Shown here piece after piece: positions 9,828-23,700 of a DNA stretch of 64,000 nucleotides. The first letter of the stretch is position 1, and each line of letters begins with the position of its first letter. The stretch is from positions 10,404,755 to 10,468,754 of the forward strand of contig NC_049992.1 in assembly GCF_000003815.2 (NCBI RefSeq), given 5' to 3'. Source of the DNA: Branchiostoma floridae (taxonomy: Eukaryota; Chordata; Leptocardii; Amphioxiformes; Branchiostomatidae). The position numbers and the translations under genes were made by a program. The notes below the pieces were generated by a model, which had not been told where the DNA came from, did no database searches, and saw nothing but the letters and a program-made list of their open reading frames with translations.

Positions 9828-11769
9828 GGCATGGAACAGGAAAGACTTGATCTGAATTCTCCTTCATTGTTGCTTTTTGAGGGGATCATTTTTGTAGTTA
9901 ACATAGAATAAGTTTTATATCATGCAAAAGATTACAAAGAGTTCTGGAAATTTGAAAGAATTTGTAAATGTGCCAAAGGTATATCAATTCTGTCAATAAT
10001 GACAGAAATAAAAAGATGATAATATAAGTAATGTAATGGAAATAGTTATGAGATAGTGTGTACTAAAGATGTGATATCTTTCAGATCAAAGATCTGTCTA
10101 GGTTTGACATGAAGAAGGTGCTGTTCTAAAGAGAAGAATGAATATGCATCTTGTGATGTGTTCATGATGACAATTTATATGCAGCAAATTAGTAAGAGTA
10201 AATTGGTACCTACCGGTATGAATTATTGTGGCTTTGAAGGGTTTGAATAAATTTTGCACCATGTTGTCTTGACCAAACAGAGTGACACTTGTTATTACCT
10301 GCCAGATGATCAACAGATGATCAAAAATGTTTAGATAGGCATTTGTGTACGTTTGTTACACCAATGTTTGACCCTAAAAAAAAACGATGATGATGCTTTT
10401 GATGTGCTGAAGCTTAACACAGTACAGTGAAAATTCTGACCCACGAGTCTTGAATTTTACAGTTTTACTTCGGCAGAACATTACAGTGATACAGAGTGAC
10501 CAGCTTCCAGACATTCAGTGTGTATTTATGGTGGTTTATATACATTTCACTCATATATAAGTTCACTTGAATATTGAGTTACAGTTCTGTGCTAGTAGTC
10601 TTGCAACATGTTTACAACAATGAGGAAAATTGCAGTCAATTGAAATTTTATGCCGTTCTTGAACCTTTGACCTCCCCTCAACTTAAATCCCACATTCTAT
10701 TCCTATCAGACCCGTGTCTTGTGATCGTATAGTGGCTAACAGACCTGCTTCTGGACCAAATTGTTGTGGATTCAATGCCATTTATATATATATATTGGTA
10801 TGTTGAACCATGATTTTTACAATGCTGGGGATGATTGTCGACTTTTGTCGTCCTCCCATATAAAATAAGACTCTTTGCCATAACATTAGTTTTTCCACAT
10901 ACTTTATAAGAGGAGTGCATTTAGGGGAAAGTCTTGATGTTCAACAGTCAGTGTAAGCAATGAGGTCCTTACATATAGCTGGTGAATCATCATTTGGTGG
11001 TTTACTGGTATACAGTCAAACCTGTATTAGGGGCCACCTCTACAGAGGGGCCACCTGTCCATAGTGGCCACTTTTTGTCGGTCCCTTGGGTATTTTATCT
11101 ACAAGTTACCACCTCTATACAGAGGCCACCTGTCTATAGTGGCCAAATTTGTCCAGTCCCTTGAGTGGCCGCTATAGACAGGTTTGACTGTATATGATGT
11201 ACAGCTATAGATACAATATAACGTTACAGATCTGTTATTAACACCTGTTTTTAGACTGTTATCAGTACATAACAGACATCTAATGTCTTATTTCCTGGAA
11301 GACACAACAGTTTTCTGGACCTTACTTTAAGGCACTCCACTAGTCAGCTGAACATCACTGTCACAGGATACAGTATCTGTATGTACATTTACATTTACAT
11401 GTAGTGCACTGGTCACAAGACTTGCTTTCTGGTGTTGGATATAGATTTTTTGGTGCCACACATGTATAGCCTCCACCAGGCCTTCCTACATGGGCACGGG
11501 GATCGTAGAATTCATTTAAAAAATTGGGAAAATGGCCAGGGGAGTCAGTCCACACTAAGATTAATGTTTCCCCTCCCGTGAAATCCTCTGGTGGCAAATC
11601 GTTCTCCCCATAATAGCCATGGTAGTCATTCTGGTTATGATCTTGTAGTAAGGAGCTAATGTCATTGACCCTTATATAATTGGCCTTAAATGTCCAAAAG
11701 ACAATTACACCACATTAACATACTGCAAGTGCAGGTGACATAGGTCTGACTCTGAAATCTGTCATTTCA
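9828..11769. other. Convergent intergenic region (TMEM143 / glycine-receptor 3' ends)
   Basis: TMEM143 3' UTR with AATAAA at 10007-10012, then AT-rich sequence with one TA-flanked MITE (11011-11192). The 3' UTR of the minus-strand receptor should start at 11769 and run leftward. No further gene is visible. Confidence 0.6.
11011..11192. mobile_element. TA-flanked MITE with TACAGTCAAACCTGT ends
   Basis: Terminal inverted repeats TACAGTCAAACCTGT / ACAGGTTTGACTGTA are flanked by TA on both sides (11009-11010 and 11193-11194), the signature of a Tc1/mariner-superfamily non-autonomous element. The interior contains two related blocks with 'GAGGCCACCTGTC.ATAGTGGCCA', an internal duplication. Confidence 0.8.
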
Positions 11770-14700
11770 TCACTGTAGAATCCGGTAAAGGTATAACCAG
11801 TAGAAGAGGTTGAATATAAGGAAGGCTAGGGGGAAGACGACTCGAGAGGCGCGGTCCACTGCATGGGAACGTCGTATTGCCAGTCGCTTAGCCTCCAATC
11901 TTAGTTCTGATGTGAAACGGACAGACTCACAGCTTTTCTTGTCACTGGACTTCTCCTTTGGTGTGTGCAGCATCTCAACTCGAGTTTCCTTGCCTTTTTC
12001 TGGCACGTCATAATCTTTGGCTGGATATGGGATACTGGTGATAGTCTTGGGTGTATACTCTTCATCCTTCTCCATGGTTCCAGTCTTCAAACTCTTATCA
12101 TTTGCTGAAACCTCAGCTGGCAGTGTCAGTGATTCACTGGTAATGGCACTCATACTGTGGTGGTTCTTTATTGCCTTTGTGCAAGGAGTCTCCATCAAGG
12201 GTGGGTGGTCCAGGTTGCCAGTAGACTGAGTAAAATCTTTCTTTTCAGATGCTTGCATGCGTTCTACAGGTGCGCAGTTGTTCACATCAGGTGTGCAGCT
12301 GTCTCCTTGACTATGTGCCGACTGTGCAGCTATGGAGGTTCTCAGGTGCAGGCCGTTCAGCTGAGAGACTGTACCGGCATCACCACTGCAGGGGTCGTTT
12401 TTCTTTTTGTGACGTAGCTTCTTCATCAAGCGCTTGTCCTGTAAAACATATTCAATGCATCTGTTAAGCTTTATCTACAACTCTTTTTTTGATGTGGATA
12501 AATAATGTATGCAGTTCACATGCTCTAAATGATATTGTTAAAGTCTGGTACAAAGAAGAGCATAAAATACATAAAGATGCATATGTATTACATTATATCA
12601 TCGCTTATAGCAAACTTCTATCAATCTTCAAGTAGTGGAAATCAATGGCAATGAAAATGTACAAGAAAAAAGACACTACTGGTGATATTTCATCTTGAGA
12701 GATTTAACTCACTTCTCTTAACTTGAATTTATAAACTGGAAACCCCACATTAAAGTGTATGGGTCTGGTAATTTGATTTACAGTAGTAAAGCCTACCTGG
12801 CGTGAGATGTGGTTGACAATGGCATACTCCAGCAAGGCTGCAAACACAAAGGTCTGGCAAGCTGCCATCCAGATGTCCATATCTGTTATGTAGGAAACCC
12901 TGATGGAAAAGGCGGGGCAAGGTCAAGTACTGTTGTGGTTGTAGCTGTATTAATAAAACATCCTCGGTTGTCGATATGATAATAATCCCTGGATGTAGTG
13001 TTACTGATCAATGGCAACGACTTCTCAGCTTTGTTGAAGATCACAAAACAGATCTATTGTATGTGTTACTGAATGGTTGATGAAACAATGACTACTGGTG
13101 CAGGTAGCAAATAACACTTGGCAGCAGAATGGATAGAAAGTTTAAAAGAAAATGATGGCTGGAATGTTAGAGAGTATGCTTTGATGAGTGAGGGATGAGG
13201 ACTGAAGATATGAACAAAAATGCGATAATTGCACAGCAGTAATTTCTGCAATTTGATAGATGTGTGCATGTATTTGCTTTTGTACAAAATGTATATTTGC
13301 TTGAAGTACATGCAGACTGCTCAAAATACTTTTTTTTCAGGCAGGTTGCCCAGGCAGCAACTGAGTCAAATGCCAGGTTGCGCCATCAACATTTTAGGTT
13401 GCCCCACTTTCAAGGTATTACTTCCTTCAAATCAACAACTTACCCATTACATTTTCTTCCAGTTACATGTAACTACTTACGTTTTATCTTATCAAGAATT
13501 AAGTAAAAAAGCTTATGCACTGAATCCAACTGCAAAATTTCAGGTTGGGTACTGCACTACCTGGCTTTAAAATTGAGTTGCACCAAGAAAAATGTTGCGT
13601 TTTGAAGTGTGCAAGTCAGGGTACTGTAAATGCATTTAAGTTCATGGGGATTTGATTTCGCGGTAGTGGGAAAAAGGACTTTTCGCGGTTTTAAATTCAT
13701 GGTAGCACCATGCACTGTAGTCTTTTACTGCCATGGAAAAATGTTCGCGGTGGTTTTAAGTTTGCTGTGTCAAGCAGCCACTGTGCAAACCGCAAACATT
13801 AAACCACTGCGAAAGTTTCTGCATTTACAGTATTTTGAGCACTCAGTTATGTAAGACTGACCTGGGCATGGCGGCTGGAGTAGTAGTGGCACTGTGTGTG
13901 GTGAGTGTCAGGACGGTGTGAGACTGACCTGGGCATGGCGGCTCGAGTAGTAGTGGCACTGTGTGTAGTGAGTGTCAGGACGGTGTGAGACTGACCTGGG
14001 CATGGCGGCTCGAGTAGTAGTGGCACTGTGTGTAGTGAGTGTCAGGACGGTGTGAGACTGACCTGGGCATGGCGGCTCGAGTAGTAGTGGCACTGTGTGT
14101 AGTGAGTGTCAGGACGGTGGTGATGTGACATGTAAGACTGACCTAGGCATGGCAGCTCGAGTAGTAGTGGCACTGTGTGTAGTGAGTGTCAGGACGGTGT
14201 GAGACTGACCTGGGCATGGCGGCTCGAGTAGTAGTGGCACTGTGTGTGGTGAGTGTCAGGACGGTGTGAGACTGACCTGGGCATGGCGGCTCGAGTAGTA
14301 GTGGCACTGTGTGTGGTGAGTGTCAGGACGGTGGTGATGGCCAGGGCTACTCGGGCAGGCGCAGACTCGCTGTGGATCCAGAAGGACACCCAGGAGATGA
14401 TGACGATGAGGATGCTGGGAAGGTAGATCTGGATCAGGAAGTAGCCGATCCTGCGCTCCAACAGGAAGTCAGCCTTGATACAAGGGAAATCTCCTGGAAA
14501 CAAAATTATATCAATATCTAAGGTTTAGTATTGTAGGGATGTCTGTGTGGCGCAACGGCTAGAGCGTTGGAATCGGAATTGGTAGGTCCTGAGATCGTTA
14601 TGCCCCTGCCCCCATGACGGTGGAGTGACGCCCACCGAGCCTCACGGCTAAGAGAGACTTTAGAGAGAGACTTAATCTGTCTAAAGGTGCCAAAAACACG

Positions 14701-17700
14701 TACGGATTTGGTGTGCCAGTGTGTCAACATCTGCACACTTGCCACTAAGACCTGTGATTTTTTTAAAAATTGTGCCGTTATTTTACAGACCATGATGGTT
14801 CCAGATGATGATAAAATACAACACCCAAAATAGGCAGGTAACAACGTTCATACAAAGCTGTCTCTTTTACTAAATTTGTGGTAGATTGCCAGAAGTCAAG
14901 ATTTATGTCTGATTTTAAAATTATCATTTGGGAATTTTTAGGTAAGCAAATGCTTTTGTAATAGAGCTGGGCTGTAATAGCTCAAAACGTTATGCACATT
15001 TACCAGTTAATTATCACTTGAATGCATACTGTACTCTGTATGAATCTTACATATAAGAAGTAACGAGCAGACTGATGCATATTCATCCTCGTAAAGCTGC
15101 CTGCATGGAAAACACGGATGATCCAATCTTTAATCAAATGCCTAACAGCGCATGGATTTATTGAACCGAAATGGTCCTGCTTTCGGCCACTGCAGAGGTA
15201 GATTTGGCAAGCAGCTGTATATATGACATGCAGAAGGCATCGAGCCCAATAAACATGGCAAATAGTGCAAATAACCCAGATTTTACAGCGAGAGCACAAT
15301 TTATTTTGAATTTCTGGAAAGGGTTTGTGGTGTAAGCATTTGCTGATGAGGCTTTTAATGCATTGGAAACTGTGGGTTTACTAGTATTTTCTGACATTAC
15401 AAGAAACCTATCAATGGATTTATCCAGACTGTGGCTTCAACGTTGATAACTGACTACAGAAAATAACATTTTCAAATCTGTTACTGTAACAGCAAAAGCA
15501 ATTACTTTGACAAAAGTACACAATCAACAGTCAAGAGATACAATAAGAAATCATTCTTCATACACAATATTGTATGTCATATGACATAGAGAATATGCTT
15601 TACCGTCATATATTGCATCGTAAAAACGACCAAATAAAACTTCTAAGGCATGTTATTAAAGTTCAAGAGGACACATTAAAACTTTATCAGCACAATAATA
15701 AAAGACAGACTGTTCTGGAAGTCAAACTTTACTTGCTGCACCTCATAGAGGATGATTGATAATAATGATGATGATGATAAAGCATTCTTGATCCTGCACG
15801 TCAACATAGCAAATCAGTCAAACAGATGGTATGATAAGGAAGGCAAATCAGTAGCACTTTCACTGAATCCGTAAAATGTTAATAGTGTGTCATTACGTTT
15901 CAAGAACAAAGTGAAAGTGAAAGCCTTTTGAAGTTAAGATCAATCAGACTATCACTAAAACTTAAGCACCGCGATGCATAAAATGTTATGGTATGCAAGA
16001 AGACGAATCAGTAGCACTTCCGGCCATAGTACTTAACGTTGTTGTATATCAACCAGACAAATGCCACTTCTTCATGGGAATTGCCGTTGTTATACAGACA
16101 CATTGTCATTCTCCGGCATTCACATATTGGTTTTTCCATTGACGTATGTTATTGATTTCCAGAGATTATCCAGTGAATAGATAACTAGGATGTACAGTAA
16201 TGGGTCGGTGGTGCTGTTACAGTGCTCTTTAGAACACTTGACCTTTCGACCTTATGTAAATGTCTCAATTCCAAGCCTGCCCTTAGAATGTTAAGCTTCA
16301 GACTCTCTTTCTATTGGATCATTTCAAACTTTCTTTCATTAATTTACGGAAACATCTCCATCATGTAAAGGCTTTACATATGAGGGGTGATCAATAAGTC
16401 CTCGGCCTCACCCAGAAATAATAAGCACAACTCAGATTTCTAAGCGCAACTTCATTGTATGAAGCCTTTTATGAATATCCTCCAAATTTCAAATCATTGT
16501 TGTCATTACTTTCAAGGCATTCGTTTTTTTTTTGAAAATTAGAAGGTAAGTGGCGAGAAAAACAAGGGTGAATTGTGGTCAGACATGTGTGGGTCGAGTT
16601 CCCCATGCCGTAAATTCTTTGTCATTAACAAAGACATTCTCAAAATGTTTGATGATGATTCTCTTTCTATTTCAAGCAGAAAGAAGTGGGTGTCTGACGT
16701 CCAGCAGCGCAGCTTCACCCGCACACCTCAGGTCGCAGCTCAATTGTCCACGTTTTTTCCTTCTCCCTTACCTAACGTTACTGTGTGTTGCCTGCAAAGT
16801 TATAATCACACTAATTTTAATTTTGGTACACATTCATATAAGACTTTATACTTGACATCTATACTTCGAAATCTGAGTTGTGCCTATTATTTCTGGGTGA
16901 GGCCGAGGACTTACTGATCACCTCTCGTACGTGACTTACTGTCTTGAATATCAGAGAAGGTCAAAGAGAATAAGGTTGTCTTCTACAATGTAACATGAAC
17001 GGATTGCACAAATCACAGGTAATAACAGTCTCATAATACAGCATAAGTGCAAAGACATCTAATAACAGACAGTTGTCTTGGGTTCAAGTGAAAACAGTCA
17101 TATACCCTGACTTGTTATCCCAGCTCATTACTTTGTCCCATCCGATCCAGAAAATGTGAATTGCAGTTAGATCAGCACTGACTTTCCTTGATTCCAACCT
17201 TTTGGTAGTTACATTCTAGTCTACTATGATTTTTTTAATTCTTCAAACGATAAGCCAATGACATTACATGGGATATTATCCATATTTTAAGAAAGTGGGA
17301 AAGATCCAAGAAATAAACAGGCACTTTGTTGTTCATACATGAATGTATTTGGACATTCTGCTGTTCACTTTATTCCATTCATGGCTAGCTTATTTCATTA
17401 GTTCTGAACCTGATATCTGGCTTGATTTACCGCACCGATGACTCAGCAGAATTACCTTGCACACTTCATTTACCTGCAGAGATTAGGATCGATTTGGTAT
17501 GGTTTACCGGGTCGAGTCACGATGTTGAGATACTGAGGGTGACATCACATCCTATATCATCAGCGGAGGAGTCATTGAGCCCTGGTTGAAACAATGTGGG
17601 GCCTCTGTGGCATACCCAGGAGGAGTACAAACGTAACCCTTAAGCTTGAAAACCTCCCTTGCTGCCAGGCTAACCACATTGATTCTACCGTATCTGTATC

Positions 17701-20700
17701 TTTTGTATTTATGAATGGCAATTCTATTACATCTTCTCTATTCAGTAACTTTATCCAATCAATTCCCTAATGGCCAAGTTTGGCAAACTTTTCATCTATA
17801 GATCTCTATAACCTCCAACATGGATGTTGCTCTCTACGACCTCCCCATACAGTAGTTATTGGCTGCTGGCAAATTGTAAAACGTATGCATCTTTCAAAGA
17901 CATAGCAATTATGGCTAATGTATTGGATGTTGGTTGTCCCATGTAGTTGGAATCTTTCAAAGAGCAGCTTTTCAGGTTACAACCTTTGCCATCGATTACC
18001 AGGGCAGAGGAGCCATTGAGAATTTGGTATAAGGAAATTATGATAAAACACAAGATAACTGATCTGATACAGAAAGAAAATGTCTTGAATGATGATTGTG
18101 ATCGACAGAGAGAGAGGAAATGAGAAAGTATGGTTAGTAAAGGGATGTCCTAAAATCCGGATTGCACCATTAGGGTCTCCATCAAGAGGACTATCAGTGT
18201 CACTAACGAAGAAGAATATTGCGTGCATGGCCAAGAAATACATTTGAGGATCATTGTGTCCCATCAGAGGATTGCACAGAGCGCATGATGGACCATTCCA
18301 CATCTATATATAGGCCTGCAGATTTCCATTGGCAATCCCCGCTCATATCTCAGAACTTTATGTCTGTTCAAGCCCAGTAATGACGTCTCAAGGCGGTTTG
18401 AAGTAACAGTATACGTTACAACCTTCCCCTGGCAAGCTGTAGGTACCATTCACAGTGTGGCAGGCCATTCTATTTAGTAAGATAAGGACAGATGTTCATA
18501 GAACTTGTGAAACTCAGCCTGTCCCCAACTATTGGATGTTATCGAAGGTTTTGGTCTAACTGGCTCAGAAGTTGCAGGAGAGAATGTCTGAATCAGACGG
18601 GGGTACTGGATGCTCATTTGCGGTCATTGGTGCATGTCAAGTATTTTGAGTCTTCGTTTGGATGATGACGATCTTCTTTTATTCAAGTCACAATATGATT
18701 GCGTATACTTAGTCACTTTTTGCAATGAAAGATCATGCAGATTTTAGACTTGGTGTTTTGGCGAGTCAGGTCAGAGGCAACTTCACTCTGACCTGTGATA
18801 GTTTTCATTAGAAGAAGCGTAATCATCAGCTCATCTTTGCCAGTATCTATACGTATACGTGCATTGCCTTATCTGTCTCGGAATTAGATACAATAATAAG
18901 CCCTTTCACAGAGATCAGAACGCATGTGCGGCCATAGGAATTCTAGGTAACGTTGATATGTCAGAAAGTGAAAAGCTCAAAAAAGAAACAAAACCCGTCT
19001 GGATATTGTTACGAGGGGCGTGCAATTAGTAATGGTCCTGACCCATTTCCCATAGCAGGAGATTAATGAAACTTGGCACAGTTATTAGTCTTTCTCTTCA
19101 TAGGAATCACCCAGAGTTATGCATTTCTCCCATCGTTTGATGCAGCTCTGGACACCGATTTTGTAGGACACCCCAGGTTGGTCCTCCAACTGATGCCTCA
19201 TCAATGGCACAAGAGGGACGACCAGGTCTGGGAGCTGTTTCCACAGACTTCCAGCCACGTTTGAATTCAGGATGCCAGCGTTTTACAAGGTCATATGATG
19301 GGGCATCATCACCATAAGTTTCATTTATTTCATCAAAAGTCTTCTTTGGTGTGCGTCCTTTCAAATACAAAAACCGGATCACTGCGCGACACTCAACTGG
19401 TTCCATTTCACACCTGGTCCATTTTGCACCTGACTAAGTTCAAACACCAGTAAATCAGAAACCACAATTAGTTCAGAGTTGTCTTTTGTAACATAACCCA
19501 TAGAGATATGAATTATTACACATACAAAATTTCATTTAGATCAGACAACTGGAAGTGGGTCAGGACCATTACTTATTGCACGCCCCTCGTATGATGTACA
19601 GTACATCATAACAATATCCAGACGGGTTTTGTTTCTTTTTTCGGGACCTTTACCTTTGACATATTACCTAGAAAGGGCTTATCTTTCTCTGGCGGGGATT
19701 GATTGACCCCTCCCCTGTCGGACGGGAGGCTAGGAGCGTGACTTAGTATGGTAATAGCTAAATTGCTGAAGTTGTCGTGAGCTGATGAGAGAGCAACTAT
19801 TCTGTTCAGACGAAGGCACAGCACTTTGTGAGAACGCACCTGTGGAGTACCCTGCTGTACAACTCTTCACATCGGCAATGCTGAGGTCAAAGTCAGGCAG
19901 GTGGACTTCCCGGGATATCTCCAGGGGTGCTCTGGTGGTGATCCAGCCCAGCACCATGTCCTGTGTGGTGTAGCTGTCTGGGAAGGTGAGGAACAGAGAC
20001 ATAATGGTAAGGAAACGACGGGGGTTCAATCATTAAAATAAGAGGTTCGTAGTGTCAGGGTCAGCAAGCACATTGTACATGGCTTTGATCGCAGTTTTAA
20101 GTTTAGGAACAGAGACATTTAATGGTAACAAAATCGACGGGGGTTCAGTCATTAACGCAAGAGGTTCGAAGTGTCAGGGTCAGCAAGCTCATTGTAACGT
20201 TACATAGCTTTGAGCACAGCTTGAAGTTTAGGAATAGAGCAACGGGGGATCAGTCATTAACGTAAGGGGTTAGTATCAGGGTCAGTAATAAACCAAGCAC
20301 ATTGAACATAACATTGTACACAATGATAGGATTCCACTGAAAAACAGTGAACTTACACTAGTATAATCCAGTAGGTATTGAATATAGCAATAAACGAATG
20401 ATCTTTATTTGCATGTTCCTGCCCATGTGGGCTAAATGCAGCAAATCCCATGATGGGATACTAATTATAAAGACTAAGTACTATAACATGTAGTATTACA
20501 ATTGAATAAACAATACATCTGCAACTAAGTTATCACTATATCTAACGTTTACATGACTCTTCCCTTTTCTTAAAACATGTGTATACGAACTCACAGAGTT
20601 TGTGTTGTACAAAGTTGTCTGTGGTTGTCATTATATGTACAAACAGGTTGTCGTTGGTTAACTCTTTACATCGTGTATCTACTACATTCAGAGCACTGAT

Positions 20701-23700
20701 AAAAGAGTTGCGCATGTCATTGTATAAAGGACACTCTAATATAAAATGGACTTCATTCTCTATACGGTTGGAGTTACAAAGTGTACAGAGTCTAAAACAT
20801 ATCTAGGACCTACGACCAGAGGAAAATTATGCCAAGTGCGTATGAAATGTAGAGGAATGGCAAAAAGTACGATATTGACAATTTGATACAATCAATAGCA
20901 GTCTTTATCAAATTATAATTCTGTCTCAACTTTAAATTAAATTTTTGTTTTCCTTTAGTTTTAGTGAGACTCCCTTTACCGTCACAATAGGGATACAATT
21001 TCACTATACGGATATTGGTAGTATCTAATAAGTGACGGTAGATCCGAACCACTGCACTAACCAACAGTAGATGCCAATCGGGTGTGACACACTGCACAAA
21101 TTAACTCTCATCATCCAATTTGAAACTGTTCATTAACATCACCGTTGGCTTGCCGATAAAGAAGAATGGATTAGCGGAACTTACAGCTTTCTATCTGCAT
21201 CTTACAGTATTGCTTGTCAGCAGGAAAGCTGCGCAGGTGCATGTAACACGACAGCTTCAGGGACAGCCTGAAACATGGTAAAGTTGGTCAGCTTTACGCT
21301 AAAGAACTTTATTGAATCAGAGACTGGACTAAGTGATAGGGACCTAACTATAATGATGAATAATAGATCACACTGGAAGCGGTTAATGCTACAACTCGAT
21401 AGAGTATGGCTGTGTATGTGTGTAAGGAGCCAGCGCTCTAATCTAAATCGAACAATTCATCAATACACGAAAGAGCAGATCTACTTGCTTATCTTCCTAA
21501 TCCACTCATCGAAGGTTTGGTGATTCAGACAATGGGTCTTCAAAAACAACCAATTGAAACCATGATCCGTTATTAGATAAGGAGAGATCCCTCTCAGATG
21601 AGTGGGCGTCGTCGATATCTATCTCATTGTCATTCTACACGCTACACCATGAAGTTTAGTACCATGCACGGGTGGGTGGTTTGCTAGAGACCATTACTTC
21701 TACCCCAGGGAACCGTAGAATCCAATGAAAAGTTGGTTATTTGATTCTCCTTCAGCAAGCCCTTGCCTGTCCAAGTATATCAGAATCAGTACCAGTTCAA
21801 CCATGTAGGGTGAGAAGCCAGCATACATTTCCATATCTAATGTATTGACACTGATTGGTGACAGTTGTGACACTGATTGGTAACTGTTGTAACATCTGAA
21901 GCATTGGTACCATTGAATATACCATGTATTACTCTTGGACATAATTACTAAGGAATGTAGTACATGCATCTAAGTACCAGTTGAAGGCTTATACTGACAT
22001 TGTATCCTTATCTTTCAGCAGTCAAAATTTAAAGGTTTTCTATAGTTAATAGTTTACAGCAGTTTTCTTATAGTCTATAGCTTGTTTTAAATGTTCGCTG
22101 GAGGTGTGTGTCCTGTAGAGGGTGTATAATCCTGTTGCCCACACCTCTCAGATCTTGATTTGTAAATGTTAATAAATAAATAGATATATAAATAAATAAA
22201 AACTAATGGCAGTCGCTGACATGACTGCCAAGGATACTAGCAAAGGTGCAATGGCTGGAAATTTGATGGAGGCAACTGCTGTCCGAAAGGAAGATTCCCA
22301 TTTACTTTATTTACTACAAATAGTAGCCCTTCGACAACTGTAAATAGTGAGGCTGTTGTACCTACCGCATGCTGTAGAGAACGGTACCATTGGGGTGGAT
22401 CCTTATGTACTTGTTGGCCGTGGTGATGGCGTGCATCTTGCCGTCCTTCTCGTTCACGAAGAACAAATCCGGCACCCAGATCTTAGGCCGGATGTTGGAG
22501 TCCAGACTGATGGTTTTGTTCAGTCCTTCAAACACCAGCCGCGGGTCCTGCCAGAACTGCCGCAGGTAGATGCCAACTGTGTAATCCTAGCAGGAAAGTT
22601 CATCTGATTTGGTAAATTACATACTGGAGAGTTGAAACTTTTCGCCAATCAAAATCATCGACTCACAGGAGGGGTGGGGGTAGGGGTAGTGACTTCCAAC
22701 ATTTCACCCACTGGCGCCACCTATGCATAAATGCACGTGTTCTGAGCTACTGGGTAGCGAAAGAGGACTAAACGGGTCCATAAAAAATAGTGGTGATGGG
22801 TTGGTGAAGAGTTTACTTTCTCCGTATCACGTAATCCTGAAGAAGTCCATTTTGGCGCGTATGGAAGGCATTTCAGCACCCATGCATTATCAAAAACTAG
22901 TAAATGAATTTGCCAGTAAAACAAAATATTTATTTTACGTTGCATGATTGCTTTCTAATTCTTTTACAGCTGCATTTGATTTGAAAGTCAACCCATCATC
23001 TTTACGTACTGTTATATGATTTGAGATCAAAGTGGCAGACGGTGATGTAAAATAAACTGCGGGTAATAAAATTGAGGCTGCAAGGAACATCTGAGCGTCC
23101 TGCATTTTGTTAAGGATTACGAAAGAATACGTCATGTCAATAAACTCACCACCGACATGTTACAAGCTTCCAATCAGTAGCGCGTAGAGTTAATGAAGTA
23201 ATTACCATATCTTATTGTTGGCTGGCACGATCGAAAAAAATTTTGGGCTGTGCAATGGGCTACGCTAAAGCCACCGAGACGTATGCCTTGCGTGCGTCAG
23301 AAGACTTCTGCATCGTTATTGAAGTTTTAGTTCTGGAGAGCTCAGCGGACCAGAGGTCGTTTATGTTAGTGGCTTGATTAGATAATCTATAAACAGTTTC
23401 TTTATTGTGTCTTAGCGATGCATGCACTCACTTTAACAGAAATAATCAATGGTATATCCTTATTGCTTGATTACTTGCATATGTATTTTCTTGAACAGTC
23501 CATATGAATTGATTCCAGGCTGGAATTTTTGTTTGACATTTCTAAAACCAGACGTCACGTCTCGTCCATTGGTTGAAGATCTATTGATGGCAAAGCTGCA
23601 TCACATCTACCGTATCAATTGATCGGAGACTTTGCATGTCCCTCTTCGATGAGACAAAAACTAGCCCCTTCTGCCTTTACATGTCTTCGCTTTTTCATGA

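Larger units (their letters stand above)
18896..19682. repeat. Palindromic element hosting a mariner insertion
   Basis: The sequence left of 19011 (ATAAGCCCTTTC ... CTAGGTAA ... GAAACAAAACCCGTCTGG) is the reverse complement of the sequence right of 19590 (CCAGACGGGTTTTGTTTC ... TTACCTAG ... GAAAGGGCTTAT). The left arm has about 35 extra bases. At the hinge, TGATGTACAGTACATCA is itself a palindrome, so without the insertion this is one long hairpin. Confidence 0.85.
14494..19839. other. Receptor intron 6, rich in mobile elements
   Basis: Contains a SINE-like segment (14530-14720), a TA-flanked MITE (16381-16927), and a nested palindrome/mariner structure (18896-19682). The stretches 14750-16380 and 16930-18890 show no exon, RNA gene or clear repeat that I can support. 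Confidence 0.6.

Noticed and set aside
13908-14093. Possible CRISPR-like direct repeats
   Set aside because: Units are contiguous 67-mers without spacers, in a eukaryotic intron.
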